A DNA stretch of 64,000 nucleotides from Pascua guehoae. Lineage: Eukaryota; Basidiomycota; Tremellomycetes; Trichosporonales; Trichosporonaceae. The notes beneath the pieces were generated by a model that had not been told where the DNA came from, did not search any database, and saw only the letters and a program-made list of their open reading frames with translations. Where the stretch lies: assembly GCA_001600415.1 (NCBI GenBank), contig BCJX01000004.1, positions 230,104 to 294,103 on the forward strand. The letters run 5' to 3'. How positions within the stretch are numbered: position 1 is the stretch's first letter; each line of letters begins with the position of its first letter. Shown piece after piece: positions 1 to 11,341 of the stretch. A program made the translations under genes and the position numbers.

Positions 1-2715
1 TGTCGTGTGACCCGTCCATCTACAAAAGGCTGCCGTGAGCCACTGTGGATGCGGACTCGCATGCGTGGTTTTGGGCAGGATGACTTGTTCCAAATTCCAC
101 GACGCGTGACTTGTTCCACCAGCCGTGACTGTTGTGAGCTCGCCCGCTCGTCTCTTGCCAATCAGCAGAGCTAGCAGAGTATATGATGGCCCAGGGTCGT
201 GTCTAGTTTATGTTCCTCGCATAGTCTAGCCGTCGTGAGCCTGTCTCGCAGCTCCCAGATTGTTTCCGACCTCGCCCCTCCACCTACGGCCTGCCTGCAG
301 CGCAGCTGATAAAAGTCACAGTTGGCAAGACCTGGCGATTTGTCCACGATCGCAATTCTTGGCAGCGCTAGTGAGCCCCGCGGGCCGCCCATCGAGCCGC
401 GCAGAGCGCGCGCCGGATGCAAAAGGCGTTGTCAGAGTCATCCCAATGGCGCCCTTGTTCTGGCAGGGGGTAGATCTCGGAAGCGGAAATCGGTGGCCCT
501 CGAAGCGTTTTTTTTTTCCTCTGTGTGAGTGAAAAACGGTCGAAGGCGGCAGGCCAGCGCAGGCTGACAATATTCCTAGGAAAAATAACCCCCGACGGGG
601 TACGAGGCGCGGCGAGGCAATTTTGTGCCGTGCCACTTGGAGAATCCCCCTCGTAACTCGACAAAAAGGCCAATCGTCTGCTGCCGCTGATTGCACGAGC
701 CCGCATAATCCCGCCCCCGGTATACTGGAAGGGGCGGCTGCGTGTGGGTCGATCAAACGCAAATGTAACCTTGTCCTGAAGGGGAGTGCCCCCCCGTGAC
801 CCAAGAAGCAGCCAAGGTCCGCATCCTTGCTCCGCGGGGTTCACACAGCCCAACGTGCCAGACACCAGAGGACAGATCCACATGAGCTGTGTGTACGGGG
901 GGTCGTCAGAGTGGCGCAAAACGTGGATGACACGAGGACGACACGAGGGGCTGGTCGCACGGCGACGATCCCATTAACGACGGGTGCCACAACGCCACCC
1001 CCCACCACCACACCCCGCTTTGTCGTCGTGTTTGGTCTCAGTGCTCGCATCGTGTCTCACCAGGCGACTAAATTAATTTCCCACCCGCGCGCGCATTGAC
1101 AATCATTATCCACGTCCAAGCACGACGAAAGCGCGATCAGCGAAACGCTCGAGCCCGCGAGAACACGCCGACACACGCTGAGCGGCCGATATGCCCCGAA
1201 CGCCTGCGCCCGCACTCGCCAGGCTTGGACAATCGCACATTGCGCATCCTCTGAGCTCGTTGCGCCCTGCCTCACCTGTGCGCGCGCCATTATTGCATTC
1301 CTGTCGGTGCGACGGTGGACGAGAAAAACATGCCGAAGCGGGGGAACGTGGCGCCTACGCACCCTTCGCGAGAAGGTGTGCCGACAGCCGCGCGTCCGCA
1401 GCACCCTCAAGACCGCAAGAGATGCGATTCAGTGACGCCAAGATGAGGACCTGGGCAGCTGTGCAAGCAAGCATGCCACAGCTCGCAGGTCGAGACCGCC
1501 GTCAATCTGTCGATTAATCCCCGATTCTCACGCCATCGTCAGCGGAGGGAACCGGGGACTGTCAGATCCAGAAGCGAAAGGAATCACGCCCCAGACACAC
1601 CCGCGACGATTCGCGACGATTTACACACACTCCCAGTGTGGACATCTCGCAACTCCCTTCCCCGCCCCCACTCCCACAGCGTGCCCATCAATCTACAGCG
1701 TCGCCAAAATTCCCCACGGCCCAACGTCTCCCGTACCCTGCCGAATACGTCCCCGCGTCCCGCCTGCGATCGACTGGCGTCGAGCGGGGGAGAATTGTAA
1801 ACGACGAGGACGGAGCAAAGAAAAGGACACCATAGTCGCTGGTTCCACTTACGACAATATCAGTCGACCTTTGTCGGCAGCGCGCCTGCCCAGAATACCG
1901 CCGCTCTGCAGCCACACCTCCCAGCCGACGGATAAACGGGATGGGCGTGGGTGACGATGTCGAGGTTGGCGTGCCGTACGGGCGAGGAGGGTGAGGGAAA
2001 AAGATCCCGAGGGAAAAGGAGCGCGGGGACAAAAGAGCGCGGGGACAAGAGAGCGCGAGGACGGAAGAGCGCGAGGACAAAAGAGCGCGAGGACAAAAGA
2101 GCGCGAGGACAAAAGAGCACGACGAAATGGATCGCAACGAAGAGGAACAAAATGAACGCGATGACAGGATAAAGGCAGGCTGCCGAGTCGACTGGGCACA
2201 GCCACGCGCCGCGAGCGCGCGCGAGGGGGACGCGCCGTGGCCGACCCGGATCAACGGGCGCGACGACGAGGCGTTGTGGTGCTCTCCTCCGTTGGCTGTG
2301 AGTTTGCTCTGGCGATAAGTGTACTTTTTGGATGGACGCTGGCGTGTTCAACGCCGGTGAGCGGCGATGATGTCGGCTGTGCGACGGGGTCACTTCTCGT
2401 GCTATTTAATGAGGATCGTCGTGTTGAGGATAGCGAGCGGGCATGTCTACGCGTCGAGCGGCAAATATTGCCTTTGTGTAGGCATGGGTATACGTTCTCT
2501 TCAAGACAGAAACGGAAGAGCGTGCCGCGCGCGAACCCCCTGGCAACAACCTTATCCTCTGCAAGGATTGATAGAGTGAGTGCCTTCCTGAGTGCCTTCC
2601 GCTGGACCAGAATCAACAGGGCGACCTGCTACCGACACGAAAATCAACAAATGGTGTGCCTAATGCATGCTATTGCTATGATGGATACGATGCAGAGTGG
2701 TGTGGTGTTGGAATA
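1..2715. other. intergenic region, no gene seen
   Basis: Only short overlapping frames occur here, without recognisable domains or convincing splice structure. The stretch lies beyond the 3' end of the minus-strand mdm31/32 gene. It holds the 16-bp tandem repeat described separately and otherwise nothing I can name. Some of it may be regulatory DNA of a gene left of the window. Confidence 0.6.
2020..2115. repeat. 16-bp minisatellite, six units
   Basis: Six consecutive units of agcgcgaggacaaaag or one- to three-base variants start at 2020, 2036, 2052, 2068, 2084 and 2100. The last three are identical and the first three differ by a few bases. Sixteen is not a multiple of three, so the array reads through all three frames; this produces the repetitive spurious translations seen here on both strands. 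Confidence 0.9.
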
Positions 2716-4969
2716 CTATACAGAAGCCAGGGTCTGGCCATAAACGGGGTCGACGACCGTCTTCAACGTGTCGAGAAGCACCTCTGCGCCGCGCTGGATG
2801 CCCCAGAAGCTGACCTGCTTGATGCGTTTAGAGTTTGCCGCCTCGGACGAGACGTGGTGCGCGAGGGCAGAGTAGATCTGGTCCGAGATGGACGTCATGA
2901 GGCCCGTCTCAAAGAGGGTCCACGAGCCGTCAAAGTCGGGCAGGTCGGCGGCCACCTGGCAGTGGATGGGGACGAGGGTGCGGTTGGCGTTGATGAATGC
3001 GACAATCGGACGGATGAGCGCATTGTTCGTCACACTCAGGTCCGAGGTGAAGACTGGCACTGCAGCCTTGAGGTCGCGGAAGCGCAGGTCAATGTCAATC
3101 GTGACCTGCCGCCGGTCTTCGAGAGGATACGACGGCGCACGCAGCGGCGAGCGGTCGAGGCGGTGCTGGCCCGGGATGAGCGCCGACGAACTGCTCGCCT
3201 CGCTCGCAGCTAGCGTGTCGTGTAGGCGTGACGACATGACGTACTCGCCCTCGGTGTCGTCAGGGTGCACGCCCGAGATGGCAATGGTGGCCACGTTGCG
3301 GCCAATCTCGTCGAAAATGGCCTTGATGTCCACCTGGTCGTCGGGATGCGCCGGGAACTTGATGTCCAGCACGGCGTCCAGTTTGCCAGACGTAAACCAT
3401 GCCATCGCACCCTCGTGCCCAGACGCATACTGGGCGTGCTCGATGGGAAGGCCGTCGATGCGGAAGCGCGCCATGCGCTTAAAGTCGTGCTCCGAGTCGC
3501 GGACCGACTTGCCCAGCTTTTGCGGCATGTGCAAGCTAAAGAGACAGTTGTCATATTGCCCAGTCATGGCCTCGGCGCTGATCATGTCATAGAAGAGCCA
3601 TCGTTTGCGGAACGGGGCAAACTTTGCGTTGAAAATGGACACGTTGAACGGCCGCTGTCCTCCAGGTTGATATACGGTGACCAAAAAGTCCTCCACATCA
3701 AAGGAATCGAGCTCAAAGTCGCCAGTTTGCGTTGCGTGACGGAAATCGGCCGGCGACATGGGCTGGCTCGTGTCCCACCAGACAGAACGGCGGTCGATTA
3801 CTCCGCGTACACCCTTTACCTTGGCATCCTTTACCAGACCCTTGCCGTCCAGCCAGCGCTTTAGACTGAGGGTCACCTCCACCTCGTCAAAGTTGATGTC
3901 AAACATGGTGTAGTTGTTCTCCTCGGACGCTCGTGGGAGGTCGTGGTATGTGGCTCGTGGGATGGACGACGAGAGGAACGGCACAGGGGACGGAGCTGAA
4001 GTCGTAGCCGTCTTGGGCTTGCTTTCGGCCGTATTGTCCTGTGGTCGCCGGGAGACGTAGACATTGCGGAATGCAATCTTTCCAGATCCCCATCTTGGAA
4101 CAATGGCTGATTCAAAGCTGATACCGAGTCAGCATGGCCGGAAAGTGTGACCGCCTACGCACATAACATTAAGGCCAGACGACGACGTGAGGTAGTCTGA
4201 AATCCACCGTGCCACATATTCCTGCAGCGAGAGCGAGTTGAGAGTGGCAAAGACCGCCGAGACAAACGTCGTTCTGGGAAATCAGCACTAGCACAAGTAA
4301 ACAAACACAAAGTTGGTCTTTGAAACAGTCATGACTCACGTCCCGATCAAAATCCAGAGGGCTGTTTGGGTGGTCAGCCAGCTTTCCTGCCGTGCAAAGT
4401 CGGTGTGGCCACTCACTGTTACCAACCACAAACCAACTAAGGAATGCGCTCAGGTCGTCCGTGTTGAAGCGCCTCCACCCTCGGATGGCGAACCACTTTA
4501 GACGAATTCGGAGACGCTGCCACCAGCCATCTGCGGCCTTGAGCAGGTCCTCCTTGGTTGGGCGATGTTGCGAGTGGAGGACGGACGACTGGGTGATGAT
4601 GCGTCGGATAAAGGGCGTGTACTCTTGGATGTAGCCCGGTGGTGGTTTGGGTACTGGGGGTAGTGCGGGAGGATCGGGCTTGCTGCAGTGTGGACACGGT
4701 TCTTTGCGTGGGGGATGAGAGTGTGGAGGTGTCGTCGAGTTGAGCCGCCGTGGGAACGGAGACTGGCGGAGTGGTGTCGCCAACGGGGTGCGTCTTGGCA
4801 GCAGCCCAGAGGCGGTAGAGAGAAGAGGTCGGGTGGTTAGGTATCGCTGCGTCAAGGAGAGTGTGGGTGTTCGTGGGGACAAGATGGTTCGCGACGAGCT
4901 TGCTCGCAAAGACGCGAGGACCGAGGTTCGCGCCAGGACGTGCGCTGGAGTTCGTGCCACGGCGTGCAT
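2716..4969 (-). CDS. MDM31: Mdm31/Mdm32-like mitochondrial inner-membrane protein
   Basis: Four exons (4417-4969, 4340-4361, 4163-4273, 2716-4117) join to 695 codons plus stop; exon 2 is only 22 nt. The N terminus is rich in Arg, Ser, Thr and Leu with few acidic residues, a typical mitochondrial presequence. A CPHC motif and a proline stretch follow, then a WWQRLRIRLKWF-type segment leading into a transmembrane stretch (WILIGTTTFVSAVF) at the small exon. The long C-terminal part (FESAIVPRWGSGKIAFRNV onward, ending in IDLRFRDLKAAVP and related strands) is the conserved Mdm31/Mdm32 body. In yeast the Mdm31-Mdm32 pair sits in the inner membrane and is needed for mitochondrial shape, nucleoid stability and phospholipid homeostasis. 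I cannot decide between Mdm31 and Mdm32, so the symbol is provisional. It is transcribed divergently from NMD3. Confidence 0.88.
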
Positions 4970-5547
4970 GTTTGCAATGTAGCGAGAGTGTCAAACGGTG
5001 AGACGGGTAAGGTAACACCAAGGGGGAAGGGCGCGCCAGGGCGCTCTGTTGAAGAGCTTTTGTAGCCCGGTCGGGCTCGAGGGTGATGATGTGGGCGGGA
5101 CTGGTGGTGGTGGTGGTGATGAGAGAAGGGCCGAAAAGCATACAGTAGGCGGCGTGTGACGTACCTCTTTCGTTCTTTCAATCTTTCCACCACCGGAGTG
5201 GCTGGCCACAGGCCACAATAGCCCTTGCCACCAGGTGGCTCCAGGCTCCAGGCTGTGCCCAGGCCCGAAAGGTGGCCCATTTCGCCTTCGGCCTAGGATC
5301 GGCTGACACGCTAGCCAAGCGGCCGAGATTACAAAAGTGGAGGCAGGTAGTGATCCATTTGGTTCCGTGAGCTTGACATCCACGTGGTATATGACGTGTC
5401 GACTTCCCCGCACTTTGCCACCGCCTGGCCAAGATTTCGAAGTGGATTCTGCGTTTTGGCTGACAGATGAAGCAACCTTGTCGTGGGTGCTTGGAGCAAC
5501 TCTGCCCTTCGACACCACCCACATCACTCCAGCGAATATCATCAAAA
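4970..5547. promoter_or_regulatory. divergent promoter region between mdm31/32 and NMD3
   Basis: These 578 bp separate two start codons on opposite strands, so both promoters must lie here. It contains a short GGT/GAT-rich simple run near 5100-5120 and no open frame that looks coding. No TATA box was obvious. Confidence 0.6.
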
Positions 5548-7379
5548 ATGGAGTACGAACCGACGGCAGCTGGGCAAGAAAGCTATATTCTCTGTGCCGA
5601 CTGTGGCACAGTCATCTCGTCGGCCAACGGCGCGGGTCTCTGTGAGTTGCTACAGGATCTATCCTGCTCCATCTTGGTCAGCAGGTGCAGAGTATGAGCT
5701 AACGGCAACAGGTGTGGGATGTTTGCGCAACTCGGTCGACATCACAGAGGGCATCCCAAAGGAGGCGGTTGTCAACTTTTGCCGTGGCTGTGAACGATTC
5801 TTGTCACCACCTAATACCTGGGTCGCTGCGCAGCCCGAGTCGCGCGAGCTGCTGGGTGAGTCGGGGCCGGATCCGAACGTCAGGGGGGAGCGAGAGAAAG
5901 AGCACTTTTGCTAACAAGTCAGCCATTTGCTTGAAGAAGATTGCGAGGCCTTTGATGAAGGTGCGACTGATCGATGCGTCGTTTATCTGGACGGAACCGC
6001 ACTCGCGCCGTATCAAGCTCAAGGTCACGATCCAGAAGGAGGTGCTCGCCAACACTGTGCTGCAGCAAACGTTTGTCCTCACCCTCGTGGTGCAGACGGG
6101 TCAGTGCCCGCAATGCACGCGTCTCGCGGCCAAGAACACATGGAAGGCGTCGGTGCAGGTGCGGCAAAAGGTGACGCACAAGCGTACCTTCCTGTTCCTC
6201 GAGCAGCTCATCCTCAAGCACAATGCGCACAAGGACACAACAAGCATCTCGGAGAAGCGCGACGGCCTCGACTTTTTCTACACGGAGCGCAACCACGCCA
6301 TCAAGATGGTCGAGTTCCTTGCGGGTGTCGTCCCCGTGCGTGCAAAGGGGTCCGAGCAGCTCATTTCGCAAGACACACAGTCCAACACGGCAAACTACAA
6401 GTTTACGTACTCGGTCGAGATTGTGCCAGTGTGCAAGGACGACCTGGTCTGCATTCCCAAGTCGCTCGCGCGGTCGTGGGGCAACATTAGCCCGCTCACG
6501 ATTTGCTCGCGTGTCGGCAACTCGATCCACCTCCTCGACACCATGACGCTGCAGCAGACGGACGTGTCGGCGCCCGTCTACTGGCGCCAGCCATTCGACT
6601 CGCTCGCCACTGTGTCTGACATGGTCGAGTTTATCGTTCTCGACATTGAGCCCACGGGTGTCCAGCGCGGCAAGTATGTCCTCGCAGATGCTCAGGTGGT
6701 GCGCTCGACGGGTTCGGGCCACAAGGCGGACGAAGACGGCATGGGCGACGACGGCATCTACCACACACGGACGCACCTGGGCGCCATTCTCCAGCCCGGC
6801 GACACGGTCATGGGATACCACCTGACCAATGCAAATTTCAACAGTGAAGCATTCGAGTCGCTCGACCCGGGCAGGCTACCCGACGTGATTCTCGTCAAGA
6901 AGACGTACCCGAACCGGAGGAAAAAGGCCCGTCCCCGCAACTGGAAGCTGCGCTCGATTGCCAAGGAGGCCGAGGACGTGGCCGACGGCACCGTCGGCCG
7001 TGGCGCAGTCGGCCGTCGCGGTGGTGTGGACCAGAGGAACGTCGAGCGCGACTACGAGCTCTTCCTCCGCGACCTCGAAGAGGACAAGGAGATGCGCGCC
7101 GCCGTCAACCTGTACAAGGCCGACGACGTCGCAGAGGACGCACCCGAGGACGCCGACGGAGACGTCGACATGGGAGGCGCCTCCAAGCCCGGCTCGGGTA
7201 CACGTGGCGGCAAGCGCAGGACAGGCGCCGTCGCCCAGGCCGCCGCGACAATGGAGGTCGAGGAGGACGGCATGGACGACGACGAGGAGGAGGAGGAAGA
7301 CTTCCCCGAGATTGAGCTCGACGAGCTGCTCGAGAACTTTGAGGAGTTGGGCGTCGACGACGGCGACGAGGTGCTCTAG
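5548..7379 (+). CDS. NMD3: 60S ribosomal export adaptor Nmd3
   Basis: Three exons (5548-5641, 5712-5855, 5923-7379) give a 564-residue protein. The N terminus carries the Nmd3 zinc-binding pairs: CADC at 16-19, CVGC at 32-35 (created across the first splice), then CRGC and CPQC. After splice 2 the sequence runs ELLAICLKKIARPLMKV and FIWTEPHSRRIKLKV, hallmarks of the family. The C terminus is acidic (DDEEEEEDFPEIELDELL) and leucine-rich, as expected for the Crm1-binding export signal. Nmd3 binds the joining face of the nascent 60S subunit and carries it through the nuclear pore. The start is the first ATG of the frame, and the CADC pair lies 16 codons in. Length matches fungal orthologues. No anomalies seen. 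Confidence 0.96.
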
Positions 7380-7979
7380 ACTAATCATCGTTTGTATGCA
7401 CTGGTATAGACTGCAGGCTGAGTGTGAGGCATGTCCAACTGACGTGTGGTTTGATTTTGCTGGCATGTGTTGGTATTCTGTGTCGGGTGGGCATTCTTGG
7501 TTGTGTGTTGGGTTGGCCCGTGTCATCGAGTTAGGGCTTTGCTGAGCGAAGTGGGACGGATGACTGGGGACGGTACGGACAGGTGCGTCCGTAAAGTCGT
7601 GAGACTGCTACGCGCTCGAGCCTCACTGTGGCAGTGCCATGACTTTCCGAACGCACCTGTAAGTGAGCGGTGCTCAACCTCAGATCTTAGGAGTAACACA
7701 AAGGTAAGAGAGGTTCAACCGAGCTTTGCGTTATTGAGACAAGAGCACAAGAGGCGGCGCGTTCACAGCAGCACGTGCGTGGTCACATGCCTGCGACTGG
7801 CTCCAAGAAGGACGTCAAAGGTGGCTCACGCATGGTCGCTATGGACAGTTGCAACAAGATCAGAACAACTAGCATTGACACGGGCCTAGATTGTATAACG
7901 CAAAATGTACACGCGTCGATAACTCTCCCACCCACAAAGGTACAGAACGCCAATACGCCACACGCCCGACGGCCCCAGC
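7380..7979. other. intergenic region between NMD3 and the sugar transporter (tail-to-tail)
   Basis: The region lies between two convergent 3' ends. Apart from the 80-bp inverted-repeat element at 7580-7659 nothing recognisable is present. Confidence 0.6.
7580..7659. mobile_element. MITE-like element, copy A (80 bp)
   Basis: The left arm begins caggtgcgtccgtaaagtcg and continues tgagactgc. The right arm ends in the reverse complement of nearly the same string (gcagtgccatgactttccga, then acgcacctg). The arms pair over about 30 bp with few mismatches, and the 20-bp core cgcgctcgagcctcactgtg separates them. The same core occurs inverted in copy C at 28808-28827. The right flank is TA; the left flank is GA, so a TA target duplication is only half preserved. 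Confidence 0.65.
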
Positions 7980-9732
7980 CTACTGCCTGGCCACTGGCGC
8001 CACGTCCACCTGGTCGAGGCTGGACGGGCGCTTTGCATCTGGGGAGTCTCCGCGGGGGTATGCGTACTCGTCAATGTGGGCCGGGGCGGGGTCTTCAGTC
8101 TCGGCGCCGCGCTTGCCGAGGACCAACGTCTGGCGCCCATCCTTTGCCCAGATGTAGGCTGCCCAGGCTGCAATGTAGATGAAGCACGGCACGACGAGGA
8201 AGAAGGAGACGCGCGTGTTGTAGGCCTCTGCGATTGCGCCCTGGGCCGGGGGAAAGACTGCGCCGCCCGAGACGCCCATGACGACGAGGGCGGAAGCGCG
8301 GCGCGTGTTGCGCCCGAGGCGGGCGGTGGAGAGGCCAAAGATGAGGGGGTACATGGGGCTCTCGAACCACATGACGAGCATGACCATTGCGACGCCCGGG
8401 TTGCCGTGGAGCGAGGCGATGAGGACGGCGACGACGGTCGCGAGCACGGCATAGATGAAGAGCATGACGGGACCCGTAATGACCGAGAGGAGGGCGGTGC
8501 AGATGAAACGACTGACGGTGAACATGATGAGGGCGTACGAGAGGAGCTGCGAGCCGCGGCTGTCTGGGATGCCTGCGTTTTCGTGCGTGTAGTTTAGGAA
8601 AAAGGCGCCAATCGTCACCTGGGCGCCGCAGTAGAGAAACTGGGCAATGGCGCCGGTAATGGCGCGCGTCTCCTTCCACAACGGCTTTGTGGGTGGTGTC
8701 TGTCCGCCGTCCTGGTCGCCAACTTGCTCGGTGAGAAGACTTTCGAGGGCCGCCTCGGATACTTCGGGGAGCTTTGTGAAAATAAACGCGACGGCGACGA
8801 GGGCGCCCATGCCCGCGACCGCGAGGTAGACCCACTGGACATTGGTGAGGTCTGTCGAGTTTTCGTCTGAGAAAAAGTACTTTGACGCAATGAGCGGGCC
8901 GGCAAACGATCCCACGCCGTTGAACGACTGGGACAGCTGGAGGCGGAGCGACGAGACGGACACGGGCGGGATGACGGTAATGTACGAGTTTGCCGCGACT
9001 TCAAGCGACGCGAGCCCACACGCAATGACGGCGGTGCACACGACAAACCCCCCAAACACGCCTTGCTTGTTGGCGCTCGTCGTCGACGATTTGGCCACGG
9101 GCCAGAACAGGATTGCACCCAACGAGTACAGGCTCAGACCCATGATGATTGTCGTCTTGTACCCGCGCCGCCGGAGCACTTCGCCCGCCACGGGCGAGTA
9201 GGCAAAGTAGCCGATACCAAAGTAGGCCACCTGGAGACCCGTCGACTGCAGCTTGGAGATGCCGAGTACGTTTTGAAAGTGCTTGTTGAGCACGTCGAGC
9301 AGGCCGTACGCGAACCCCCACAAGAAGAAGAGCGACGTCACGAGGATGAATGCCCAGACTGTGCGTGTTAGTTCTGCCTGGATTGCATCTCTGGCGGGCC
9401 GTTGGAAGGGTGCAATCTGCACCTGGCGAGGACCCCGGATGTCAACACGACGAGTGCCCGCCCGCACAAGCCGAACACATGGCATTGTGGCCAGACACAC
9501 ACCACCAGGTCAACGCGACATGGTGCTCGCTCAAGCCGACCACAGGACATCCAAGCCAGACCCGCGACTTGACGCCCAGGCCAACGCGATGCAGGACCCG
9601 CTCAAGGCCAAACAAATACCCCTCCCTGGCACCTCCCATGACACCTCCCCCGAGCCACTCACGGTACAGTCTGGGAAACAAGCCCGTCTTGAACACATTG
9701 CCCGATACGGGCCCCACGGCGCCGCCAGCCAT
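7980..9732 (-). CDS. FucP/FHS-type sugar:H+ symporter (MFS)
   Basis: Two exons (9663-9732 and 7980-9358) join to 482 residues. The unspliced frame from 9500 would give 506 residues with a cysteine-rich, implausible start. The spliced model uses a GTGAGT donor at 9662 and a CTAAC branch followed by CACAG at 9359, and creates LYLWAFILVTSLFFLWGFAYGLL. SLFFLWGFAYGLLDVLNKHFQ is the signature first helix of fungal fucose/galactose/glucose-type (FHS family) MFS transporters. Twelve hydrophobic segments follow, including SLEVAANSYITV and GVSGGAVFPPAQGAIA, both FucP-like. It probably imports a hexose, deoxyhexose or amino sugar across the plasma membrane with protons; the substrate cannot be read from sequence. 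The 304-nt intron is long for this genome. Confidence 0.88.
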
Positions 9733-9827
9733 TGTCGTGGTCAACAGGCGATACGAAGAGAGAGTGAGAGTCGAGCGTGCGTCCGAATGTGGATGGGGAA
9801 TTGGTAACACCGATGCACGTTGCAAGC

Positions 9828-9876
9828 AGTCTAGCCGTCTAGCAGTCTAGCCGTCTAGCCGTCTAGCAGTCTAGCC
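9828..9876. repeat. 8-bp tandem repeat (agtctagc/cgtctagc)
   Basis: About six head-to-tail copies of an octamer, alternating agtctagc and cgtctagc, lie just upstream of the transporter start. A degraded copy (ttatagcc) follows. Confidence 0.85.
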
Positions 9877-10861
9877 TTATAGCCTACAGTTCTCGCTAGC
9901 GCCGTACCCTACGCTATCGGGTTTCGACTAGCGGTCCTCTATAGAGCCCCGGATGCCGGCCCTTGGTTTTGCAGACGTGCACGAGTGGAACAGATGCCAA
10001 AGCCAGGATCGCCCAGGACGTCCTGACTGGCCCACATGCGGCCGGTCGAAAATCTGGCGCAGCTGGCGTCTGGGGTACTCCTGAGCCAACCCCTCCCCGG
10101 GTCGCATCTCGTGCGTTTGCAGCGTGCATGCTGCTCCGCTTGTCGCGGGACGGGCCGGCGGGCCGGCGAGGCGGGCGCGGGGCGCGACGGGTCCCCGGCG
10201 TACACGCCGTCTGTTGTGGGCCACAGACATGGCTTGGACTACAGTTTGCCGGGCTTGTGGCTTGTGTAGCGCAGCTGGCCAGCTGGTCGACTGCAAGATG
10301 TTCTTGTTGTGGGCAAAAGTTAGTCGCCGGCCTCAGGGCGCGGGGGCGCCGGTTAATATGTTAATTTGGGCGGTGGACGGGACATATGGGCCATATGGGC
10401 CCATGTGATTGGGCTTGCGGGTCTGCAATGTTCCGCCGATGCGGGGAACTGTCGGTTGGAAGCCACCTCCACCACGATGGGTGGAACATCCGTCCACGGA
10501 ACACGCAGATTCTTGGCACTGACATCGTTGACGTGCAGCCATTTTATCGCGGACGAGTACAACGGTTCAGACGTTTGGCAGATTGACATGCCGTACTGAC
10601 GTGCGGGCGCGTGCTCTTTACCCGCGCGCGTGGAGATGTACGCGCTCACTGTTACGCGCCCACTTGACGGCGGACGTGATGACGGACGTGCCTGGGTTGC
10701 TACAACAGTGACGATGTCAGTGCAGCGGGCGGTGGAGAACTACTACTGGTCCTTGTCCTGCATCTTGTCATTGCTATAAGCGGGGGTATGTCAGACAGGA
10801 CAGACGCAGTCATTGTATACATGCGGGTGGCGCCTTGCCAGCAGCATGTGGCCCCCACGTA

Positions 10862-11076
10862 CAAGTGCGGCTTGAAAGTCATGAGAGTGCCACTTTGAGC
10901 TCGGTCCAGTCCAAGTTGCGCATGGACACTGTATCGACCAATGCAATGGCACGGCAAGTGGACACACTCATGTTTCCTCCTTGTTGTATCCCACACGCCC
11001 TGAGCACGGGTCTGTATATATGCGTGCGCGTACCCTAGCTTAATGTGGCAGTCTCATGACTTTTCAGACACACCTG
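10862..11076. mobile_element. MITE-like element, copy B (215 bp)
   Basis: The left end reads caagtgcggcttgaaagtca then tgagagtgccac. The right end reads gtggcagtctcatgactttt then cagacacacctg, the near-perfect reverse complement. Terminal repeats are about 33 bp. The left flank is TA and the right flank is TT. There is no internal coding capacity, consistent with a non-autonomous element of the same family as copies A, C and D. Confidence 0.7.
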
Positions 11077-11341
11077 TTTGTACTGGTCGGAAGGACGGGG
11101 CACATTGTGCAGTGCTCCTGGCGGCGTTGTGGCATGTGGCAAGCCACAGTCTCCGTGGCGGGCACGAGACGGCAGCTATAGTCGACTGTGTTGATACCTG
11201 TACATTGCATGCCAAACAGCGACAGTTGTGAGTTGGGGGAGGGCAGAAATACTGGCTACAATACGTGCTACAAGACTCGAGAGACAAGCGATTCCTACAA
11301 ATGCCCATATACTCAAGACAAAAAAAGATACAGCGATTGTC

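Larger units (their letters stand above)
9733..11341. other. intergenic region, repeats only
   Basis: No frame here has domain content or a convincing exon pattern. It contains the 8-bp tandem array at 9828-9876 and the 215-bp inverted-repeat element at 10862-11076, and it must hold the promoter of the minus-strand sugar transporter. Confidence 0.55.

Noticed and set aside
368..919. 183-codon minus-strand frame near the window start
   Set aside because: No family, no promoter or exon structure, and competing frames of the same length.
5919..6821. 300-codon frame antisense to NMD3
   Set aside because: Shadow of the NMD3 coding strand; Arg/His/Val-rich composition is typical of antisense GC-rich codons.
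9359..9500. N-terminal extension of the sugar transporter starting at 9500
   Set aside because: A better intron (donor at 9662, acceptor at 9359) gives the family-typical N terminus and the correct frame.
9828..9876. possible CRISPR-like array of short repeats
   Set aside because: The repeats are contiguous octamers without spacers, and the genome is eukaryotic.
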